From contig NZ_JAIOAA010000027.1 of assembly GCF_019890675.1 (NCBI RefSeq), forward strand, positions 1-49,655: a stretch of DNA of 49,655 nt, written 5' to 3'. Positions 40,576 to 48,203 of the stretch are shown piece after piece. Position 1 is the stretch's first letter. The number at the start of each line of letters is the position of its first letter. This DNA comes from Micromonospora sp. PLK6-60. Lineage in GTDB: Bacteria > Actinomycetota > Actinomycetes > Mycobacteriales > Micromonosporaceae. A model generated the notes under the pieces. That model searched no databases. It worked only from the letters and a program-made list of their open reading frames with translations, and was not told where the DNA came from. Both the position numbers and the translations under genes were made by a program.

Positions 40576-41574
40576 GTGGACCTGACCACCATCTGGTTTC
40601 TCCTCGTCGCCGTGCTGTTCACCGGCTATTTCATCCTCGAAGGCTTCGACTTCGGCGTCGGCATGCTGCTGCCCGTGCTCGGCCGCGACGACCGGCAACG
40701 CCGCGTCCTGATCAACACCATCGGCCCGGTCTGGGACGGCAACGAGGTCTGGCTGATCACCGCCGGCGGCGCCATGTTCGCCGCCTTCCCCGAGTGGTAC
40801 GCCACCCTCTTCTCCGGCTTCTACCTGCCGCTGCTGCTGATCCTGCTCGCCCTGATCGCCCGTGGGGTGGCCTTCGAATACCGGCACAAGCGCCCCGAGG
40901 CGTCCTGGAAGCGCCGCTGGGACGCCGCCATCTTCGTCGGCTCCCTGGTCCCGGCGATCCTGTGGGGCGTCGCCTTCGCCAACATCCTGCGCGGCGTGCC
41001 GCTGGACGCCGACCACGAGTACGTCGGCGGCCTGCTCGACCTGCTCCACCCGTACGCCCTGCTCGGCGGCCTGACCACCACGGCGCTGTTCCTCACCCAC
41101 GGCGCGGTGTTCCTCGCCCTCAAGACCACCGGCGACATCCGCGAGCGCGCCGGCGCCCTGGCCGTGCGCCTCGGCGCCGGCACCGCCGTGGTCGCGGTGG
41201 CCTTCCTGGCCTGGACGCTGACCATCCGCGCAAGCGCCGCCGCCGTCGTGCTCGCCGCCGGCGCCGCGCTCGCGCTGCTCGCCGGCCTGGCCGCCGCCCG
41301 GGTACGCCGGGAGGGCTGGGCGTTCACCGGCACCGCGGTGGCCATCGCCCTGGCCGTGGCCACCCTGTTCGCCGCGCTGTTCCCCACCGTGCTGCCCTCC
41401 ACCCTGGACCCGGCCGGCACGCTGACCGCCACCAACGCCGCCTCCACCCCGTACACCTTGAAGATCATGACCTGGGTGGCGGTGGTGTTCACCCCGATCG
41501 TGCTGGCCTACCAGGGCTGGACCTACTGGGTGTTCCGCAAGCGGATCGGGGTGGCGAACATCCCGCAGCACTGA
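40576..41574 (+). CDS. cydB: Cytochrome bd oxidase subunit II
   Basis: The 332-residue membrane subunit opens with T-T-I-W-F-L-L-V-A-V-L-F-T-G-Y-F-I-L-E-G-F-D-F-G-V-G (residues 4-29), the conserved CydB start with the heme-close E-G-F-D-F-G, then G-P-V-W-D-G-N-E-V-W near 51-60. It starts at a GTG 15 bases behind cydA and is co-transcribed. A perfect 15-bp hairpin follows the stop. The lack of cydDC nearby means the ABC transporter for assembly lies elsewhere. Confidence 0.96.
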   Translation: MDLTTIWFLLVAVLFTGYFILEGFDFGVGMLLPVLGRDDRQRRVLINTIGPVWDGNEVWLITAGGAMFAAFPEWYATLFSGFYLPLLLILLALIARGVAFEYRHKRPEASWKRRWDAAIFVGSLVPAILWGVAFANILRGVPLDADHEYVGGLLDLLHPYALLGGLTTTALFLTHGAVFLALKTTGDIRERAGALAVRLGAGTAVVAVAFLAWTLTIRASAAAVVLAAGAALALLAGLAAARVRREGWAFTGTAVAIALAVATLFAALFPTVLPSTLDPAGTLTATNAASTPYTLKIMTWVAVVFTPIVLAYQGWTYWVFRKRIGVANIPQH

Positions 41575-41575
41575 G

Positions 41576-41615
41576 CGCCGGGCGGGGCCGGTGACATCAT
41601 CGGCCCCGCCCGGCG
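41576..41615. terminator. Terminator between cydB and the convergent marR gene
   Basis: A perfect 15-bp stem (41576-41590 with 41601-41615) around a ten-base loop begins one base after the cydB stop and ends one base before the stop of the opposite gene. It can serve both. Confidence 0.8.
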
Positions 41616-41616
41616 T

Positions 41617-42048
41617 TCAGCCGGCCAGCTCGGCGTCGGCCCGCTGCCGGATGAGGGTGAGCACCCGCCCGGCCACCGCCAGGTCGTCGGGGTCGATGTC
41701 GCCGTACAGGCGGGCGGTGAGCGCGGCGACGACGCCGGCCAGGTGCTGCTGCCGGGCCCGGCCGGCGTCGGTGAGGGCCAGACCGGCGCCGCCGGCGGGC
41801 AGCGCACGCAGCAGGCCGGCGGCGACCGTGTCGTCGAGCGCGGCCAGGGCCGCCGCCTCGGGGACCTTCAACGCCGCGGTGATCCGCCGGGCGAGCTCGG
41901 CCCGGGGTGCGGCTCCGCCCTCGGCGGCGAGGAGGTTGAGCGCGACCGACTGGTGGAAGGTGATCCCGAGGCCGGTCAGCTCGCGTTCGAGGACCGCTCG
42001 GGTGGCGTGGTGGGCCTGGCCGATGACCTGGCCGTTGAGTACGGACAC
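41617..42048 (-). CDS. MarR-like winged-helix regulator
   Basis: The 143-residue protein has the MarR-type helices, G-L-G-I-T-F-H-Q-S-V-A-L-N-L-L-A-A-E-G near 28-46 and A-E-L-A-R-R-I-T-A-A-L-K-V-P near 52-65; A-L-T-D-A-G-R-A-R marks the wing. The recognition helix is less typical than in its neighbour. The GTG at 42048 follows GGGAG. A strong promoter (TTGGCA-17-TACGTT) and a 30-bp palindrome lie directly upstream. It is divergent from a second MarR gene, so the two may regulate each other. Confidence 0.8.
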   Translation of the reverse strand: MSVLNGQVIGQAHHATRAVLERELTGLGITFHQSVALNLLAAEGGAAPRAELARRITAALKVPEAAALAALDDTVAAGLLRALPAGGAGLALTDAGRARQQHLAGVVAALTARLYGDIDPDDLAVAGRVLTLIRQRADAELAG

Positions 42049-42064
42049 CGTCGACTCCCGTTCT

Positions 42065-42120
42065 GTTGGCAACACCAACGTTGGTGACGCCAACGTAGCA
42101 GGGTTCGTGGGTGCTGCCAA
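42065..42120 (-). promoter_or_regulatory. Promoter and 30-bp palindromic operator of the divergent MarR pair
   Basis: Minus-strand TTGGCA (42115-42120), 17 bp and TACGTT (42092-42097) drive the leftward gene. A palindrome centred between 42079 and 42080 reads GTTGGC (42065-42070), ACCAACGTTGGT (42074-42085) and GCCAAC (42089-42094), 13 of 15 base pairs symmetric. It covers the start point and the -10 box. The -35 region contains a further GCCAAC half-site (42116-42121). Confidence 0.7.
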
Positions 42121-42143
42121 CGGTTTCTGGTAGCGTCCGCCCC

Positions 42144-42596
42144 ATGGACCCCGGCACCCAGCCCCCGGCACGACTGCGCACCACCCCCAGCTGGCTGCTC
42201 ACCCAGACCGCCGCCCACGCCGGCCGCCTCGTCGCCGACGGCCTCGGCGCCGTCGCCGCCCGCGGCTACCACTACCGCCTGCTCGCCGCCCTACACGAAG
42301 GCGGCCCCGCCAGCCAGGCCGACCTCGGCCGACGCTGCGGCATCGACCGCAGCGACGTGGTGGCCGCCCTCAACGAACTCGCCACCCGGGACCTCATCCG
42401 CCGCGACCCCGACCCCGACGACCGACGCCGCAACGTCATCACCCTCACCCCGGCCGGCCGCCGCGAACTGCACCGCATGGAACAGGCCCTCGACCACGTC
42501 CAGACCACCCTGCTGGCACCCCTGTCCGGCCCCGAACGCGCCGAGCTGACCCGGCTGCTCACCGCCCTGCTCGACCACCACCAGCAGCCCCGATAA
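42144..42596 (+). CDS. MarR family transcriptional regulator
   Basis: The 150-residue protein is a standard MarR: dimer helix at 15-35, winged helix at about 45-105 with S-Q-A-D-L-G-R-R-C-G-I-D-R-S-D-V-V-A-A-L-N-E-L and wing D-P-D-D-R-R-R-N-V-I-T-L-T-P-A-G. TAGCGT (42131-42136) lies seven bases before the ATG, so it is likely leaderless. It is divergent from another MarR-like gene, sharing a 30-bp palindrome. Its stop faces the next gene's stop six bases away. Confidence 0.92.
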   Translation: MDPGTQPPARLRTTPSWLLTQTAAHAGRLVADGLGAVAARGYHYRLLAALHEGGPASQADLGRRCGIDRSDVVAALNELATRDLIRRDPDPDDRRRNVITLTPAGRRELHRMEQALDHVQTTLLAPLSGPERAELTRLLTALLDHHQQPR

Positions 42597-42602
42597 CCCC
42601 CG

Positions 42603-43292
42603 CTAGCCCGCCTCGCGCAGCTCCGCCAACCGGGCCTCGATCTCCGCCAACTCGGCGCGCAACTTCTCCGCCTGCTGCTCCGCCTCCGCCCGCTCGGCCG
42701 CCAGGATCTGCTCCACCGCCTCCCGCACCCCGGCCACGTCGACCAACGCCACCATCCGCAACGCCTCCGCCGGCTTCACCACATACGGCTTCGCCAACGC
42801 CTTGCTGCCCTGCTGCGCCGCCACCGTCCACTCACCGTCGGCATACGCCAGGGTCACCGTCAGCCCCGCCGGGCCCTTCGGCCGGGCCGCCTTCGCCACC
42901 CGCCGCGGCGCCGGCTTATCCACCTGCTGCTGCGGCACCGCCGGCTCCTCCCGACGCGGCGCCGGCACCCGCGGCCGGTCCAACACGAACTCCGGCTCCG
43001 CAGCCGCCGCCGGCGACTCCGGCTCGGGCGCCGGCTTCGGCTCCGCCACCCGACGCCCCGCCCCCTTCGGCGCGACCGCCACATCGGCGGGGGAGAACGG
43101 CAACTCGTCACGCCCGAACCGCACCACCACGAACTCGTCGGAAACCGCCGGGTCCGTCAGCTCCACCACCTGACCCACCTGGCCGGCGACCTGCCCCGCC
43201 GACGCGGTGAACACCACCTTCGGCTTACGGCCGGCAGCCAACGCCTCCCGGAAGCTCCGCACATCCTCATCGGACAAACCCTGGCCCGCCAT
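42603..43292 (-). CDS. Coiled-coil protein of unknown function
   Basis: The 229-residue product has an N-terminal alpha/beta part (1-75: G-R-K-P-K-V-V-F-T-A-S-A-G...V-V-V-R-F-G-R-D-E-L-P-F), a Pro/Glu/Ala linker (80-130), a short folded part (L-T-V-T-L-A-Y-A-D-G-E-W-T-V-A) and a Glu/Ala/Leu coiled coil at the end (about 192-225). The ATG at 43292 follows AAGAGGG. I do not recognise the family; it looks like an actinobacterial housekeeping-type hypothetical. The 67 bases to the peroxiredoxin stop hold no gene. Confidence 0.75.
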   Translation of the reverse strand: MAGQGLSDEDVRSFREALAAGRKPKVVFTASAGQVAGQVGQVVELTDPAVSDEFVVVRFGRDELPFSPADVAVAPKGAGRRVAEPKPAPEPESPAAAAEPEFVLDRPRVPAPRREEPAVPQQQVDKPAPRRVAKAARPKGPAGLTVTLAYADGEWTVAAQQGSKALAKPYVVKPAEALRMVALVDVAGVREAVEQILAAERAEAEQQAEKLRAELAEIEARLAELREAG

Positions 43293-43359
43293 CACAGCCC
43301 TCTTCCATACCCGTGTCTGATGCCTGCCTTGATACCAGCCCGCACCGACACCCGGAAGA

Positions 43360-43818
43360 TCAACCCCCGAGCGCCCGCAACGCCCGATCAGCGTGCGCGT
43401 TCATGCCGACCTCACTGTGGATCACCTCGATCACCCGCCGGTCCGCACCGATCACGAACGTCATCCGCCGCGTGTCCAATGCACCCAACGGCAACCGCCG
43501 CCGCACCCCGAACGCCGCCGCGACCACCCCGTCGACGTCCGACAACAGCGGAAAGTCGAAGCCGTGCCGGCGGCGGAACTCCGCCTGCCGCGCCACCGGA
43601 TCCCGGCTGATCCCCACCCGCTGCGCCCCCACCGCCGCGAACTCCGCCGCCAGATCCCGGAAATGACAACTCTCCGCCGTGCACCCCCGCGTCAACGCCG
43701 CCGGATAGAAGAACACCACCACCGGCCCGGCGGCACAGAACTCCGACAACCGCCGCGGCGCACCCGTCTCGTCCGGCAGCACGAAATCCGCCACCACATC
43801 ACCCACGCTCACACCCAC
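43360..43818 (-). CDS. Peroxiredoxin, BCP/AhpE type
   Basis: The 152-residue enzyme has the thioredoxin-fold peroxiredoxin start V-A-D-F-V-L-P-D-E-T-G and V-V-V-F-F-Y-P-A-A-L-T-R-G-C-T-A-E-S-C. The first Cys (near residue 46) is peroxidatic and the second, five residues on, the usual BCP resolving one. The common P-x3-T/S-x2-C motif is changed to A-A-L-T-R-G-C (Pro just before), so a conserved position is slightly shifted. It reduces hydroperoxides with thioredoxin or mycoredoxin. The GTG at 43818 is placed by GGAGGT five bases upstream. Confidence 0.92.
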   Translation of the reverse strand: MGVSVGDVVADFVLPDETGAPRRLSEFCAAGPVVVFFYPAALTRGCTAESCHFRDLAAEFAAVGAQRVGISRDPVARQAEFRRRHGFDFPLLSDVDGVVAAAFGVRRRLPLGALDTRRMTFVIGADRRVIEVIHSEVGMNAHADRALRALGG

Positions 43819-43867
43819 CGCGCACCTCCACCCGAGCCACCGACGCGCCGAGCGTAGGCCAGCGGCC

Positions 43868-44034
43868 TAGGCCCTGTCCTGCCGATCATTGCCGGGCTGC
43901 GGCGGGCCCAGACGGCGACCGGCGGCGTTGTCGGTTCGTGCGGATACAACACCGGTATCCGGACGAACCGCCGCCTTGCCGGACCGCCGCCTGGACCGCG
44001 CCTCGCACCGACATGATCGACAGGACAGGGCCTA
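43868..44034. mobile_element. 167-bp MITE-like element with 22-bp terminal inverted repeats
   Basis: The ends are 22-bp inverted repeats with one mismatch (43868-43889 and 44013-44034), starting TAGGCCCTGTCCTG. The outermost TA on both sides is a likely target duplication. The inside holds a second inverted repeat (43932-43947 with 43955-43970, 15 of 16 bp) and no transposase. The termini resemble those of some IS5- or IS630-like elements, but I cannot name the parent. The right end lies on the stop codon of the patatin gene. Confidence 0.8.
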
Positions 44035-44868
44035 ACCCCACACCGCCGCCACCGCCGCACACACCGCATCCGCCTGCGCGAACCCCGCCCGCGCCGCACC
44101 GGCCCGCCGCCCCTGATCCAGCACGTTACGGCCGATAGCCACCCGCGCCGCCCGGTCCGGACACACCACCACCACCCGCGCACCCGCCGCCCGCAACCCG
44201 GCCACCTGCGCCGACAACCTCGGCATCGGCCCGAACGCCCGCGTCACCGGCGCCACCACGACCACCCGCCGCGCACCCGCCGCCAGATCCGCGTTCACCA
44301 ACGACCGCACCCCACCGTCGACGTACCGGCGCCCACCGATCGTCACCGGCGGCCACACCCCCGGCACCGCGCAACTGGCCCCCACCGCATCCACCAGCGA
44401 CACCCCGCTGCCCGCGTCGAACACCACGAACTCACCCGAGGACGCCTCCACCGCCGTCACCCGCAACCGCCCCGCCGGCCACTCCGCACCCGGCAACCGC
44501 GCCGCGATCACCGCCCGCCGCGCCGCCTCCGGCTCCGTACGCGCCGCCAACGCCAACGCCCCGATCCGCGCCCGCGCCCGCCGCCCGTCCCGCGTCCGCC
44601 CACCCGCCCACACCAGCCGCGCCACCTGCCCCCACCCGAACCGCGCCGACGCCTCCGGCGCGCCACCACCGGCCATCTCCGCCTCGTACCACCGCGACAC
44701 CGGCTCACCCGAGCGCAACTGCGCCCCCACCACCGACCCCGCCGACGTGCCCACCACCAGATCCGCGCCCGCCAGCGCCACACCCCGCTCCGCCAGCCCC
44801 GCGATCAGCCCCCACTCCCAGGCCACCCCGGTCACCCCACCGCCACCCAGCACCAACGCCCGCTCCAT
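44032..44868 (-). CDS. Patatin-like phospholipase
   Basis: The 278-residue protein has the patatin oxyanion loop L-G-G-G-G-V-T-G near residue 7-14, the nucleophile elbow G-T-S-A-G near 41-45, and the catalytic Asp in D-G-G-V near 182. It is a Ser-Asp dyad lipase acting on phospholipids or other acyl esters. The ATG at 44868 follows GAGGAGC. The TAG stop (44032-44034) lies within the last three bases of the MITE-like element, so the present C-terminus was set at the insertion point. A few original end residues may have been lost or replaced. Confidence 0.92.
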   Translation of the reverse strand: MERALVLGGGGVTGVAWEWGLIAGLAERGVALAGADLVVGTSAGSVVGAQLRSGEPVSRWYEAEMAGGGAPEASARFGWGQVARLVWAGGRTRDGRRARARIGALALAARTEPEAARRAVIAARLPGAEWPAGRLRVTAVEASSGEFVVFDAGSGVSLVDAVGASCAVPGVWPPVTIGGRRYVDGGVRSLVNADLAAGARRVVVVAPVTRAFGPMPRLSAQVAGLRAAGARVVVVCPDRAARVAIGRNVLDQGRRAGAARAGFAQADAVCAAVAAVWG

Positions 44869-44946
44869 GTGACGCTCCTCTCCGTCGACCGCCGCGCCCG
44901 GCAAACGGTAGCGTCGCCAGCAGAAACGCACCGGGGGAGCAGTCCA

Positions 44947-45675
44947 TTGAGCCCTGTCACCGTCATCACCGGCGCCGGCCGCGGCATCGGCGCGGCCACC
45001 GCCCGCCGCCTCGCCGCCGCCGGCCACGACCTCGTCCTCGGCTACCGCAGCGACCACGACGCCGCCGCCACCGTCGCGGCCGACGTGCGGGCCACCGGCC
45101 GGCGCGCCGTCGCCGTCGCCGCCGACACCTGCGAACCCGACCAGGTCCAGCGGCTCTTCGCCGCCGCCGACGACCTCGGCCCCCTCACCGGCCTGGTCAA
45201 CAACGCCGGCGTCACCAGCCCCATCGGACCGTTCACCGACCTCACCGTCACCGACCTGCGCCGCGTCGTCGACGTCAACCTCATCGGCTACGTCCTCTGC
45301 GCCCAGCAGGCCGTCCGCCGGATGCGCCACGGCGCCGCCATCGTCAACGTCTCCTCCGCCGCCGCCACCCTCGGCAGCCCGGGGGAGTACATCCACTACG
45401 CCGCCGCCAAGGCCGCCACCGACACCCTCACCGTCGGCCTCGCCAAGGAGCTCGCCCCGCACGGCATCCGGGTCAACGCCGTCGCCCCCGGCATCATCCG
45501 CACCGACATCCACGCCGTCTCCGGCGTACCCGACCGGCCCGACACCGCCGCCGGCCGCATCCCGCTCGGCCGCGCCGGCGAACCCGACGAGGTCGCCGCC
45601 GCCATCGCCTGGCTGCTCAGCCCGGAGGCCACCTACACCACCGGCGCCGTCCTGCGCATCGCCGGCGGCCTGTAG
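44947..45675 (+). CDS. SDR oxidoreductase, FabG-like
   Basis: The 242-residue enzyme has T-G-A-G-R-G-I-G near residues 8-15, N-N-A-G near 84, S-S-A near 138, Y-A-A-A-K with Tyr152 and Lys156, and the usual P-G-I-I-R-T-D late motif. It is a NAD(P)H-dependent oxidoreductase of unknown substrate. The start is a TTG at 44947, backed by GGGGGAG at seven bases; no ATG or GTG in frame fits. It is divergent from the patatin gene with 78 bases between. Confidence 0.92.
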   Translation: MSPVTVITGAGRGIGAATARRLAAAGHDLVLGYRSDHDAAATVAADVRATGRRAVAVAADTCEPDQVQRLFAAADDLGPLTGLVNNAGVTSPIGPFTDLTVTDLRRVVDVNLIGYVLCAQQAVRRMRHGAAIVNVSSAAATLGSPGEYIHYAAAKAATDTLTVGLAKELAPHGIRVNAVAPGIIRTDIHAVSGVPDRPDTAAGRIPLGRAGEPDEVAAAIAWLLSPEATYTTGAVLRIAGGL

Positions 45676-45681
45676 CCGACG

Positions 45682-45714
45682 AAAAAGGGGCGCCGGCCAC
45701 CGCCGACGCCCCTT
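45682..45714 (-). terminator. Intrinsic terminator of the OFA transporter operon
   Basis: AAGGGGCG (45685-45692) pairs with CGCCCCTT (45707-45714) around 14 bases. Read on the minus strand, the hairpin is followed by five U residues, a textbook intrinsic terminator. It also lies just behind the SDR stop on the plus strand. Confidence 0.85.
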
Positions 45715-45727
45715 CCCACCACCCACC

Positions 45728-45856
45728 TCAGTGGGTGAACAACTTCGCCGCCGTGATCAACGTCTGCACCACCCCGTAACCGAGCAGCACCGACACCACC
45801 AACCACGACACGACCAGGCGTGCCTGCTGCCCACCGCGCGGGGCCTCACCACTCAT
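45728..45856 (-). CDS. MFS transporter small subunit (42 residues)
   Basis: The 42-residue peptide starts M-S-G-E-A-P-R-G-G and has one transmembrane helix (about 14-37, with V-V-S-W-L-V-V-S-V-L-L-G-Y-G-V-V). Tiny single-helix proteins of this kind are known next to OFA-family transporters and are annotated as MFS transporter small subunits. Its ATG overlaps the transporter stop (ATGA), so it is translationally coupled. It probably stabilises or tunes the transporter in the membrane. The intrinsic terminator follows 14 bases on. Confidence 0.8.
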   Translation of the reverse strand: MSGEAPRGGQQARLVVSWLVVSVLLGYGVVQTLITAAKLFTH

Positions 45857-47274
45857 CGCGAACCGCTCCTCTCCGAAACCTGCTCCCCACCGGCCACGTC
45901 GTCACCCTCACCGGCCGGCTCGTGGAACCGCTCCGGCACCGGCCGCACCAGCAGGTTCGCCAGGAAACCCACCGCCAACACACCGACCATCGTGAACAGC
46001 GCCGGCCGGTACGCCGCCGCCGTCAACGTCCCCGGCTTGCCCTGCGCGTCCAGGAACGCGTTGACGATCAGCGGCCCGGCCACGCCGGCCGCCGACCACG
46101 CCGTCAGCAACCGCCCGTGGATCGCACCCACCTGGTACGTGCCGAACAGATCCCGCAGGTACGCCGGGATGGTGGCGAACCCACCGCCGTAGAACGACAG
46201 GATCACGCACGCCAGCAGCACGAACAGCGCCGTCGCGGTCTGCCCGAACAGCGCCAGCAGCGCGTACAGGACCATCCCGACGCCCAGGTACACCAGGTAG
46301 ATCGGCTTGCGGCCGATCACGTCCGACGTCGACGACCACACGAACCGGCCCGCCATGTTGAACAGCGACAGCAGGCCCACGAACCCACCGGCCGCCGCCA
46401 CCGTCACCGCCGAGGTGCCGCCGGTGGACCGGAAGAAGTCCTGGATCATCGGGCTGGCCTGCTCCAGGATGCCGATGCCCGCCGTCACGTTGCAGAACAG
46501 CACCACCCACAGCAACCAGAACGCCCGGGTCCGCAACGCGTTCGCCGCCGACACGTTCGCCGTGGTCACCAGGGGCTTCGCCGCCACCCGCGCCGGGTCG
46601 AAGCCGGCCGGACGCCAGTCGTCCGCCGGCACCCGCACGTTGAACACCCCGAACATCATGATCAGGAAGTAGCCGATGCCCAGCGTCACGAACAGCCACA
46701 CCAGCGCGTTTCCCGACGCCACCGACCCCGCGTTCGACGGGTCGTAGCCGGAGTCGTAGAACGACAGCAGCTGCCGGGACAGGGGAGAGGCCACCATCGC
46801 CCCACCACCGAACCCCATGATCGCCAAACCGGTCGCCAGACCCGGCCGGTCCGGGAACCACTTGATCAACGTGGAGACGGGGGAGATGTACCCGATGCCC
46901 AGCCCGATCCCGCCGAGCAGCCCGTAACCCAGGTAGAGCAGCCACAGCTGCTTCGTCGCGATGCCCAGCGAACCCACCAGGAAGCCGGCCGCCCAGAAGC
47001 AGGCCGAGACGAACATCGCCTTACGCGGACCGTTGGCCTCCACCCACGTGCCGGCCACCGCGGCGGACAGCCCCAGCATCACGATCGCGATGCTGAAGAT
47101 GACCCCGATCGCCGTCTGGCTGGCGTCGAAGTGCGCGATCAGCGAGTTCTTGTACACGCTTGTCGCGTAGACCTGCCCGATGCAGAGGTGGATCGCCAGG
47201 GCCGCCGGCGGGATCAGCCAGCGACTGTAACCAGGCGGCGCGACGGTGTGCCGCCGATCAAGCGCGGAAAGCAT
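45853..47274 (-). CDS. OFA-family MFS transporter (oxalate/formate-antiporter-like)
   Basis: The 473-residue protein has 12 helices with the OFA features I-H-L-C-I-G-Q-V-Y-A-T-S-V-Y near residues 28-41, G-G-I-G-L-G-I-G-Y-I-S-P-V near 120-132 and K-W-F-P-D-R-P-G-L-A-T-G near 137-148. Family members exchange or import small organic acids. The substrate may be oxalate, formate, lactate or pyruvate-like; the sequence cannot tell. GAGAGGAAG precedes the ATG. Two perfect palindromes lie upstream. A 42-residue partner gene overlaps the stop. Confidence 0.92.
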   Translation of the reverse strand: MLSALDRRHTVAPPGYSRWLIPPAALAIHLCIGQVYATSVYKNSLIAHFDASQTAIGVIFSIAIVMLGLSAAVAGTWVEANGPRKAMFVSACFWAAGFLVGSLGIATKQLWLLYLGYGLLGGIGLGIGYISPVSTLIKWFPDRPGLATGLAIMGFGGGAMVASPLSRQLLSFYDSGYDPSNAGSVASGNALVWLFVTLGIGYFLIMMFGVFNVRVPADDWRPAGFDPARVAAKPLVTTANVSAANALRTRAFWLLWVVLFCNVTAGIGILEQASPMIQDFFRSTGGTSAVTVAAAGGFVGLLSLFNMAGRFVWSSTSDVIGRKPIYLVYLGVGMVLYALLALFGQTATALFVLLACVILSFYGGGFATIPAYLRDLFGTYQVGAIHGRLLTAWSAAGVAGPLIVNAFLDAQGKPGTLTAAAYRPALFTMVGVLAVGFLANLLVRPVPERFHEPAGEGDDVAGGEQVSERSGSR

Positions 47275-47302
47275 GAGGCTGCTTCCTCTCCGGAGATGCC
47301 GA

Positions 47303-47335
47303 GAAACGTTTCCGTTCCTTGCCCCCTTCGAAGGG
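47303..47335. promoter_or_regulatory. Two palindromes upstream of the OFA transporter
   Basis: GAAACGTTTC (47303-47312) and CCCTTCGAAGGG (47324-47335) are both perfect and lie 29-61 bases before the ATG. They are candidate operators. A promoter could not be placed with confidence in the 181-base gap; nothing else is seen there. Confidence 0.4.
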
Positions 47336-47455
47336 AGGCGCTAAACCTCATCCGCGCCCGGTGGCCGGAAAAATGAGCCGAACGGTAATCCCATCAACCC
47401 GTTTGTGCACCTAACGTGAGAGGAAAGTCACTCCGCGCGTACGGTCGGCGACTCG

Positions 47456-48145
47456 TCAGGAAGGCCAGGGGACTTCGTGGTAGGTGATCCCCGAGGAGAT
47501 GGTGACGAGCTGCTGGTGCCGCCGCCGCAGGTCGCGCCGCACCGCGTCGACGTCGACAGAGTGGGCGGCCACGAAGACGATCGGCCAGGCGAGGTCCGGC
47601 ACCGGCGGGTTGTCCAGCGGGGCGGCGTCCGGCCACCCGATCCGCACCGTGAAGCCGCGTCCCGGCACGAGGTAGCCCAGGCTGGGCAGGGGCAGCCGCA
47701 GCCCGTCGTCGGTCTTGCCGTTCGCCGCGTAGTACCGCTCGACGTCCTCGATGGTCGAGGTGGTGTCCGGCATCAACCCGGCGGCCTTGGCGCGCCGATC
47801 CACCGCGCGCAGGACCGACAGCAGGTCGCCGTCGGCCCCGAAATACCTGATCTCGCTGAAACCGCAACTGAGGCGGTAGTCGTCGTGCGGCCACATGCCC
47901 TTGGCGGCGCCGGCGTGACAGATGTCGCTTGTCGACGTGGCGACCAGCCGCAGCGGCGCGGCCCTGGTCGCGGCCGAGAGCGTGCCGCCGATCTCCGCGG
48001 CGCTCGCGGCGCTCGCGGCACGGGCGGCGGCCGAGTTCGCCGCCCGGGTCGCCTCCTCGGGCGTGGGCGCGTCCGACTGGCAGGCCGTCAGCATGAGCAG
48101 CAGGAGTGCCACCGTGGCGCACGCGCCCGGACGAGGAGCAGCCAT
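47456..48145 (-). CDS. Lipoprotein of unknown function
   Basis: The 229-residue protein has a lipoprotein signal: M-A-A-P-R-P-G, a hydrophobic stretch and the lipobox L-T-A-C with Cys22. The ATG at 48145 is chosen because it gives a normal signal length; an in-frame GTG at 48175 is possible. Residues 30-60 are an Ala/Ser helix-like spacer. The mature domain has C-H-A and S-C-G-F that may form a disulfide. No family recognised. The dif-like site lies just upstream. Confidence 0.75.
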   Translation of the reverse strand: MAAPRPGACATVALLLLMLTACQSDAPTPEEATRAANSAAARAASAASAAEIGGTLSAATRAAPLRLVATSTSDICHAGAAKGMWPHDDYRLSCGFSEIRYFGADGDLLSVLRAVDRRAKAAGLMPDTTSTIEDVERYYAANGKTDDGLRLPLPSLGYLVPGRGFTVRIGWPDAAPLDNPPVPDLAWPIVFVAAHSVDVDAVRRDLRRRHQQLVTISSGITYHEVPWPS

Positions 48146-48203
48146 GACCACGAGCATGCTGGTCGGATGCGCCACGACGGATGAGTCGCCGTACTCAATC
48201 CGG

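Noticed and set aside
39088..41571. Long antisense frames opposite cydA and cydB
   Set aside because: His/Asp/Gly/Gln-rich shadow translations. CydA and CydB on the plus strand are unmistakable.
44869..45726. N-terminal extension of the patatin-like frame up to 45726
   Set aside because: The extension is Gly/Ala/Asp low complexity opposite the SDR gene. The ATG at 44868 has a good ribosome site and starts directly before the oxyanion loop.
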